Assembly: GCA_947000775.1 (NCBI GenBank)
Contig: CAMQGK010000567.1
Span: 6,378,501-6,442,500 of the forward strand
Length of the DNA: 64,000 nucleotides
Source of the DNA: Pterois miles
Lineage: Eukaryota; Chordata; Actinopteri; Perciformes; Scorpaenidae
Direction: 5' to 3'
In this document: positions 57,575-64,000 of the stretch, one piece after another
Layout of the letters: each line of letters opens with the position of its first letter
Position numbering within the stretch: the stretch's first letter is position 1
The notes under the pieces: model-generated
What the model saw: only the letters and a program-made list of their open reading frames with translations
Databases searched by the model: none
What the model was told of the DNA's origin: nothing
Made by a program: the position numbers and the translations under genes

Positions 57575-57738
57575 TCCATCACTCTGACATCTCTCCATTG
57601 TTGCATGTTTGTGCATGTGTGTGTTCGGGTCTGCATGTACCGTGTATAAGTTAACAACAGAGTGAAAAAATTGAATTTCCCCTCGTGGGACTAATAAAGG
57701 ACTATCTTCTTCTTCTTCTTCTTCTTCTTCTTCTTCTA
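57575..57738 (+). mobile_element. SINE 3' part with (TTC)n tail
   Basis: Matches 40145-40288: CTCTGACATCTCTCCATT, GGTCTGCATGTACCGTGTAT, GGGACTAATAAAGG, then a TTC run. The tRNA-like head is missing, so it is a 5'-truncated copy. Confidence 0.8.
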
Positions 57739-57784
57739 CCAACCATACTGGTACCAACCATACTTCCATACTAGCTTGTTGCAA

Positions 57785-58330
57785 AGAAGGTTTAATAACG
57801 CTCCAAACTTACCTTAATTATTGGTGAGGAAAAAATGGCATGGCAAATTTCAAAGGGGTCCCTTGACTTCTGACCTCCAGATATGTGAATGTAAATTAGT
57901 TCTCTGGGTACCCACGAATCTCCCCTTTACAGACATGCCCACTTTATGATAATCACATGCAGTTTGGATCTAGTCATAGTCAAGTCAGCACACTGATACA
58001 CTGACAGCTGTTGTTGCCTGTTGGGCTGCAGTTTCCCATGTTATGACTCAAGCATATTTTTTTGCTAAATGCAGTACCTGTAACAATATTTGTAATTGTT
58101 TTGTGTTGTTAATTAATTTCCAATAATAAATATATACATACATTTGCATAAAGCAGCATATTTGTCCACTCCCATGTCCACTCTCATGTTGATAAGAATT
58201 TTAAATACTTGACAAATCTTCCTGTAAGGTACATTTTGGTTTGAACAGATCAAAAATGTGCAGTTAATTTGCGATTAATCACATTTAACTCTGGACAATC
58301 ATGTGACAAATCATGATTAAATATTTTGAC
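57785..58330 (-). mobile_element. MITE family A, copy 3 (inverted)
   Basis: Reverse complement of the copies at 22065 and 25008 (GGTCCCTTGACTTCTGACCTCCAGATATGTGAATG, TTCTCTGGGTACCCACGA). It ends near GTGACAAATCATGATTAA. It is non-coding, upstream of mpst copy B. Confidence 0.75.
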
Positions 58331-58339
58331 TGATCTGAC

Positions 58340-59740
58340 CGAAAAAAGAAAATCAACCAGAACAATTTTAGATTTATTTGAAAATACCTGATGTTGCTAA
58401 TATTTATTTCCATGCAATGATTTTCTTACATATAACAAACTGTATAACCATTTGGTCTCATACCACAGATGCAATGCTAAAGCCTGTGGATAAAAACAAG
58501 CCCTCAAGGTCCTGGTTAATAAACCTAAAAGCTACCATCACTATTATAGTCTCTTCTGTTGGGAAGGTCTTATCAAATTTCACAATGCTTGTTTGATATT
58601 CATAATTCTTAATAGATTAGCACCTCCCCCATTTTACAACCTTCCTCCGTCAGAAAAATGCTGGAGACAGATTAATCAGACCAAGAGTATGAGCTGTCTC
58701 AGGGAGGAAAACATTTTTCAACCTTTTACAGCTTTTACAGTTAGCGCCTCCCAGTTTTGTGACACTCTTTCTTTACTGTACTCCATTTCTTTGCACATAA
58801 TCTCAAAATCTGGCAAAAGACCAACCAGACCTGCCATCATAGCTGTAGTTACTACATGCTTGGTCTGTATGTGCTCGTTAGCTTGGATTTCTGTTGTTTG
58901 TCAGCTGGCGTTGCTTGTTGTTTTATCTGTCTTCTGTTAAGTAATCTGATTTAATGTCACATTCTAACTGTTTATGCTGATTGTCTGCTTGTGCTATGTG
59001 TTCTGTAAAGTGATTGTAACCATTTGTGCCCACATTATTTTGTCTTAATTTCCTAAATGCCCTACTTTGCATGATTGCTGTATTAAACCTGCAGTAGGCA
59101 GAATATTTTTGGCATCATTGGACAAAAAAATCCAAGTGTATTGTCTACTACTGATAACTGAAACGCTATAATTAATCTTAATTTTATTGGGTATGTTTTG
59201 AACTGTCTTACCAGGTTAAAGTTTTTCTACAAACACTTTTTTTATTTAAGTTAATTACATTAACTGATCGATTTTATTGATGATTTCATTGCAGTACTAC
59301 CAATACAGCAAACACACACAGTATACATCCATTATTAGAAGTAAATATTAACTGCTGCACAAAAAAGTTACATTTTTAAATTTATGCAAAAGTCATACAT
59401 CTGATGTAATTTTGGCAGGATATGTACAATTAGCAAAGCATGCCAACATATTTTCTTAGTTGTGAGTCTACAGACAGTTTGCCAGTGGTTGGTATTAGTA
59501 GCATTTGTAAAAAAAAAACAGCAATTATACTGTATCACCAAGAATCACACAAAAAGGCATATATTTGAAGATAGGTCTGAAAACAATTCATATAAAACAT
59601 TAATATTTCTTGTAAAATTGATTTGAGTCATTCCTTTTCATCTCTAGTTTGTTCTCTTCTGAACTTCTTACACTAAACTTGGATCATGTCATATAATCTA
59701 TCCCATCACACTTAATCACCTGTAGACTTGTTGAGCACTT
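58340..59740. other. Spacer downstream of the fusion gene
   Basis: No exon is supported. On the minus strand the part next to 59745 is the likely 3' untranslated region of the fusion gene. Candidate polyadenylation signals (AATAAA on the minus strand) occur near 59275 and 59185. The frame at 58593-58940 has no recognised domain. Confidence 0.4.
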
Positions 59741-59744
59741 ATTA

Positions 59745-62700
59745 TCAGGGCATGTACTTCATTCCTTTCATCCTAGGAATGATATGCATATCTCGGACGT
59801 CATCATGCTGAAGCAGCCAACACAAGTAGCGCTCCGTCCCCATGCCCCATCCACTGGTGAGGAGTGGTTTCACTTGCCGCATGTCAATGTACCATTTGTA
59901 GGACTGCTCTGGCACTGCATGGTGCCTGAGGGCCTCCTGTACCATCTCAGGGGTGGAATGACGTTCACCGAGACCCACGGTCTCACCCAGCCCCAGGAGA
60001 AGGTCTGCAGCTTTGGCTTTGCACTGCCCAGTGCCCTCCACATAGGCCTGGTAGAAGGGAACTCCTAGATGGTCCATCTCAGTCAGCCAAACAGCACCAC
60101 CATATTTCTCTATCAAGACCCGCTCTCCTTTGCGTGTTAGCTTTCTGCCAAACTGTGGCTGGCCATCTTGTACCCACTCGAAGCAGTCAGCAGAGGGCAT
60201 CATGGGAATGGCCTGGTCTAGAGGAACTCGTGGAAGTGGAGTTTTTCCATCCAGCTTACTCAGCATGGCTTGGACATGTGTAAGGGTCCCGGCAGTGCTG
60301 TGGATCAAATCAGAGTGTTTCTTCAACATGGACCTGGTGAGATGAGCCAAGTATCCCTCTGCTGTAGAAATGGCCTTGTCCATGTTACCCAACAGCTCAC
60401 ACTCCACGTGGTAGAACTGGTTTAAGTGTGTGGCATCAGGATCTTCCCCTCTAAAGCTGGGAGATATGTAGTATGTTCCTGGCAGGTTCTCCTGGAAGCG
60501 AAGGAAGTATTCAAGTACAAACTGCATTGAGTCAGCCAGGTAAATGTCCTGGCCCAACAGGTCAACAGAAACTGGTTCTGAGTCAGATCCCAGGCCCATT
60601 GGCGAGGAGATGGTGTCTGTGGTGAGAGGGGTTAGAGCGTAGGAGAACTGGCAGGAAGTGTGGAAATATTCCACTGTGCTGTGGAAAAGAGTGTTTTGTA
60701 TCTGGAACAGGTTGCGATACCACTGGCTCGTGATGGCAAGAGTGGAGTGAGACTGGGGGTCTTGCCATGAACAGGGAGCGATGCACTGGGTGATTTTTGA
60801 GTGGATCTTTTTGAGGGCCTCAGGGTCAGCAGCTGGGCCATCCAGTGATGACACATATCCAGGGTAGCTGTGGAAGAACTCTGGTTGCAAATCAGAAGGC
60901 TTAGTGCCATCTGGTGAAGGTAACAGAGGGATCAGCTTGGCATGAGCATAATCTATCTCAAGGCCCTCAAAGATCAGTGCAACGCCACGAGCTCTCATCC
61001 CCTCTTCCAGTAGTCGAGCAACTTTATAAGTGGCTAAGATCAGTGCCTTGTAGTCAGCTTCCTCCAGTTTGAAGATGTCACTGGACAGATGTTTGCGTGG
61101 CACCACAACAGTTAGTCCAGGACTGTTTGGATATGGTGTGAGGAAGGCAACATGGTCGCTGTCTTCCCAGACTCTCCACTGTTGCTGCTCTCCACGTACA
61201 ATGCAACTGAACAGGTTATCACTGGAAGCGTCTCCAAAAAAGTCAAAGCAAGATGGTGCATTTGGTGTTGGCAGGCTGTTTCTAATCTTGGCTTGAACTT
61301 GTGCCAGTGCCTCATCATCCCAGCGTGGGCCACTTTTTGAGGTGCAGTAGCCAGGATCGTAATTGTAGAATTCCTCTTCATTTGCAAGATGGGGCTGCCA
61401 GGTAGACTCTAGGCCATGAAGCGGGAGCAGTCTGATTTGTGCTGGCTGATCATTGGTTGGATTGAAAACCATGGCACAACGCTGCACTTCCAATTGCTGA
61501 CATAGCAACTTTGACACAGCTCTTGCTTCTTGTAGCATAGCCACAAAATCAGGTGCAGCCAACTGGAAGATGCTGCTTGCCCCACTGAGGGTTTTTCTAG
61601 TCAGAATGGTTGACCCAGGAATCCAGGGTTTGGGATCCAGGTAGGCAACCAGCTCATCGGTTTCCCAGATCACATGAGAGAAGCTCTTGAGGGGCCTGAG
61701 GACCTCTACCCGTGAAATACCATCTACCATTGAAGCCACAAACATCACAGCAGCATTTGTTTCAATGATGGCTTCACCTTTAGTGTCCACAGCAATGATT
61801 CCTGCACAGATCCCATCTAGATTTTCAGCCATCACTTCTCTACATGCCTGCCTGAGGCTACAGCCTGTGTGGTGGTAGAGACTGGCTATTTTCTGTGCAA
61901 CTGTTTGCCTCAGAAATACATCTCCATCTCCAGAGCAGGTAATAGCTAACTTGTCATCAGCATATATACCTGCCCCTACTACTGCTGTATCGCCAACTCG
62001 CCCTTTCAGCTTTCCTACTACCCCACCTGTGGATGATGCAGCAGCCAACCCACTCCAACGATCCAAGGCCACAGCTCCAACTGTCTGGGGGTGATTGTTT
62101 TTTGAGGTATTTCCAACAGTGAGCTTTGCATCTAACTGTCTGTGACGTATGTCAGTGTAGAAATATTCAGGCCCAACAGGTTTCTCCTTCTCATCCAACC
62201 CTTGCAGAAACTCCTCAGCTCCATCTCCCACAATGAGTGAATGTGAGCTTTTCTCCATGACGCATCTGGCTGCCTTAATGGGGTTCTTCACACTTTGTAC
62301 ACAAGCAACAGATCCTGACCTCATTCCATTTCCATCCACAATGGTTGCTTCCATTTCATTTTTGCCATCTTTGTTGAATACTGCACCTTTACCTGCATTG
62401 AACAGGAAGCAGTCCTCCAGAGCTTCCACTGACTTCTGAACTGCATCCAGACTCCTCCCACCTCGTTGAAGCACTTGGGATCCAAGGGTCAAGGCTGTCT
62501 GTAGGGCAAACTCAATAACCCCAATAACTTCGGTGTTCATCATCATCTCCTCTCCAGCGCCACCATGGATCACCAGAGTGTGATCTGTGCTCATGCCAGA
62601 GGTGGAGTCAACAGTGCTTTTGTCATTGTTTGGACTCTTTGGGCAGTCGTTTGTCTCTCCATTCATTTTCCCTGTTTGAGCATGATTCTGTAGACACTCC

Positions 62701-63650
62701 AAGGCTCCCATTTGATTTGCAATGGCATACCTAACAGCTAGAAGCATCACTACCTTCAGGTTTATCTTCAGGCTTTCTTGAAGCTTCTCCAGTGCCACTG
62801 CGAAGCTCCCTTTCCCGTTAAGCGCAATGCGAATCTTGTCTCGCTTTCCAAGGTAGCTTACAGCCAGCTGATCTTGGGCATAAACATTCCCTACTCCACA
62901 CTCCACACCCTCCATCTGATCTGTGCCTGTGAGGTACACAGATGGACATCCAAAGGGGTCCAGGTACTTCTTCAAGGGGTTGTCACTTGGCAATGATCCA
63001 CGCAGGATGGCTATATGGGGACCAACTCCTTGACCAATTTTGGTGTTCCGGATGAGGCTCTTATGCTCCAAAAAGGCAACATGGAACAAGCGTAAGAGGT
63101 CTGCAGTGTATTGGATTGTGTTATCTGGACCAATGCAAGATGCCAAGGCACCTATTAACTTATGAGAATGCATGGTGATGGAGTATGTAGGATCACAACG
63201 GCCATGTTTGTAGTGCCGCATGTGGGTCGGTGTGACAAGCATGTGCTTGGCAGCAGATTCCCCAAGAGTCTGCCTCAGGGAAAGCTGCAAAGAGAAGTTG
63301 ATCCAAGCATCATACAGGCCTCTGTGCCCTCTGAGAGTAGAAAAGACATCAGGATAGGAGGACACATCAAAAGTGAGAAGTGGATGTGTTTCTTTTAAGT
63401 CAGGGCTCAGTTTGGGGGTATTGACTCCTTGCAAGGGGAATGTTAAGGAAGTTAGGCAAACAGAATTAACATTGTTTACAGTGACAGACCCATTCACATG
63501 TCCAGTGTCAGTATGGACTATGTTTAAGTCAGCAGTCTCAGACAGATTGTAGACATGTTCAGCCACAAGCCCAGCCACCATCCCATCCACAGCGCTGTGC
63601 TCAAACACCATCCCAGCTGCGCTGTCCTTGAACACCACCAGGTTCATCAC
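59745..63650 (-). CDS. Four-module acyltransferase / asparaginase / HIT / AsnRS-like fusion, last exon
   Basis: One exon encodes the last 1301 residues; upstream exons lie outside the window. A splice acceptor TTTTTCAACAG ends at 63651 and the frame stays open to the stop at 59745. Residues are counted from the exon start. (1) 1-305: C-terminal half of a choline/carnitine acyltransferase, with the catalytic EHSAVDG (His18) and HYKHGR. (2) 356-645: isoaspartyl peptidase/L-asparaginase of the Ntn class, with HGGAG, FNAGKG, nucleophile Thr523 in QTVGAV, RVGDT and SGDGD. (3) 658-752 and 814-912: two HIT-like folds (WETDELVAYLDPKPWIPG; VWEDSDHVAFLTPYPNSPG). Their histidine triads are degenerate: PAQIRLLP and YAHAKLIP. 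(4) 954-1301: class II core like asparaginyl-tRNA synthetase, motif 2 SFRGED...FYHVECE and motif 3 GWGMGTERYLCWLL followed by VRD and PR. No anticodon-binding domain is visible. The function is unknown. Confidence 0.9.
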   Translation of the reverse strand: MMNLVVFKDSAAGMVFEHSAVDGMVAGLVAEHVYNLSETADLNIVHTDTGHVNGSVTVNNVNSVCLTSLTFPLQGVNTPKLSPDLKETHPLLTFDVSSYPDVFSTLRGHRGLYDAWINFSLQLSLRQTLGESAAKHMLVTPTHMRHYKHGRCDPTYSITMHSHKLIGALASCIGPDNTIQYTADLLRLFHVAFLEHKSLIRNTKIGQGVGPHIAILRGSLPSDNPLKKYLDPFGCPSVYLTGTDQMEGVECGVGNVYAQDQLAVSYLGKRDKIRIALNGKGSFAVALEKLQESLKINLKVVMLLAVRYAIANQMGALECLQNHAQTGKMNGETNDCPKSPNNDKSTVDSTSGMSTDHTLVIHGGAGEEMMMNTEVIGVIEFALQTALTLGSQVLQRGGRSLDAVQKSVEALEDCFLFNAGKGAVFNKDGKNEMEATIVDGNGMRSGSVACVQSVKNPIKAARCVMEKSSHSLIVGDGAEEFLQGLDEKEKPVGPEYFYTDIRHRQLDAKLTVGNTSKNNHPQTVGAVALDRWSGLAAASSTGGVVGKLKGRVGDTAVVGAGIYADDKLAITCSGDGDVFLRQTVAQKIASLYHHTGCSLRQACREVMAENLDGICAGIIAVDTKGEAIIETNAAVMFVASMVDGISRVEVLRPLKSFSHVIWETDELVAYLDPKPWIPGSTILTRKTLSGASSIFQLAAPDFVAMLQEARAVSKLLCQQLEVQRCAMVFNPTNDQPAQIRLLPLHGLESTWQPHLANEEEFYNYDPGYCTSKSGPRWDDEALAQVQAKIRNSLPTPNAPSCFDFFGDASSDNLFSCIVRGEQQQWRVWEDSDHVAFLTPYPNSPGLTVVVPRKHLSSDIFKLEEADYKALILATYKVARLLEEGMRARGVALIFEGLEIDYAHAKLIPLLPSPDGTKPSDLQPEFFHSYPGYVSSLDGPAADPEALKKIHSKITQCIAPCSWQDPQSHSTLAITSQWYRNLFQIQNTLFHSTVEYFHTSCQFSYALTPLTTDTISSPMGLGSDSEPVSVDLLGQDIYLADSMQFVLEYFLRFQENLPGTYYISPSFRGEDPDATHLNQFYHVECELLGNMDKAISTAEGYLAHLTRSMLKKHSDLIHSTAGTLTHVQAMLSKLDGKTPLPRVPLDQAIPMMPSADCFEWVQDGQPQFGRKLTRKGERVLIEKYGGAVWLTEMDHLGVPFYQAYVEGTGQCKAKAADLLLGLGETVGLGERHSTPEMVQEALRHHAVPEQSYKWYIDMRQVKPLLTSGWGMGTERYLCWLLQHDDVRDMHIIPRMKGMKYMP

Positions 63651-64000
63651 CTGTTGAAAAATAGACAAAAGTAATAATTTGATGGTGATCAGTGGTCTAC
63701 CAGTAAAAAATGTTTTCCTTTGTCTTCACTTGATATTTTACACATGGAAGCTCAGCTTATTTACATGCCGCCTTGAGCTTTGATGTCCTTACTCTTTGTT
63801 GTAATGGAGTGTATGTACCATGATTTAGAAATTGTTTTCCTATATTAGCAATATTAAATATGTTTTGATGAGTCTGTGTCACCCAATTGTGTGGTCTGGC
63901 TGACATGTGACCACAAATATCTGCTTGCAACATTGAAATGGAAAATGGAGCAGATGGTGAATATACGCGGTCTTTATCCAGATCCTATCCAATACCTTGT
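63651..64000 (-). other. Intron upstream of the fusion exon
   Basis: No exon is recognised. At the very edge, on the minus strand, ACAAG/GTATTGG (near 63996) resembles a splice donor and may end the previous exon, but only four or five exon bases would be inside the window, so it cannot be tested. Confidence 0.35.

Noticed and set aside
63651..63668. In-frame ATG at 63668 as the true start of the fusion protein
   Set aside because: The codons before 63650 are the polypyrimidine tract and AG of a splice acceptor, and the acyltransferase domain begins mid-fold, so the exon is internal.

Overview
This is nuclear DNA from a vertebrate, almost certainly a spiny-rayed teleost fish. All recognised genes are multi-exon with GT/AG introns. 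Their proteins are vertebrate orthologues (C1q/TNF-related protein 6, interleukin-2 receptor beta, Ubc9, mercaptopyruvate sulfurtransferase). The spacers hold microsatellites, tRNA-headed repeats, foldback elements and a Tc1-type transposon. Every confident gene is on the minus strand, so the window reads from high to low coordinates. Exon coordinates were worked out by eye from splice sites, reading-phase agreement and family similarity.

Layout from left to right: c1qtnf6 (3146-4958, probable upstream non-coding exon and promoter near 9.8-9.9 kb); a gene-free, repeat-rich stretch with a 1.7 kb 21-bp minisatellite (7.5-9.2 kb); il2rb (nine coding exons, 18027-24829, probable non-coding exon at 26.6 kb); a repeat-rich spacer; a doubtful small gene (exons 31404-31694, perhaps 33756) whose intron holds a TA-flanked Tc1 element; ube2i, encoding the SUMO E2 Ubc9 (six coding exons, exactly 158 codons, 35811-42143); two tandem 3-mercaptopyruvate sulfurtransferase genes (45178-47886 and 52422-56261), both with the CGSGVT active-site loop; and the last exon of a large gene (59745-63650) that continues beyond the window.

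The last item is the most unusual. One 3.9 kb exon keeps a single reading frame through four enzyme-like modules: the C-terminal half of a choline/carnitine-type acyltransferase, an Ntn-type isoaspartyl peptidase/L-asparaginase, two degenerate HIT (histidine triad) folds, and an asparaginyl-tRNA-synthetase-like class II catalytic core with no visible anticodon-binding domain. I know of no standard vertebrate protein with this architecture. The parts suggest chemistry on aspartate/asparagine (adenylate formation, acyl transfer, amide hydrolysis), but the reaction is unknown.

c1qtnf6, il2rb and the sulfurtransferases lie together on human chromosome 22q, so this is a conserved block. Ube2i is not part of that human block and marks a lineage-specific rearrangement. 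The sequence gives no evidence of co-regulation beyond shared strand.
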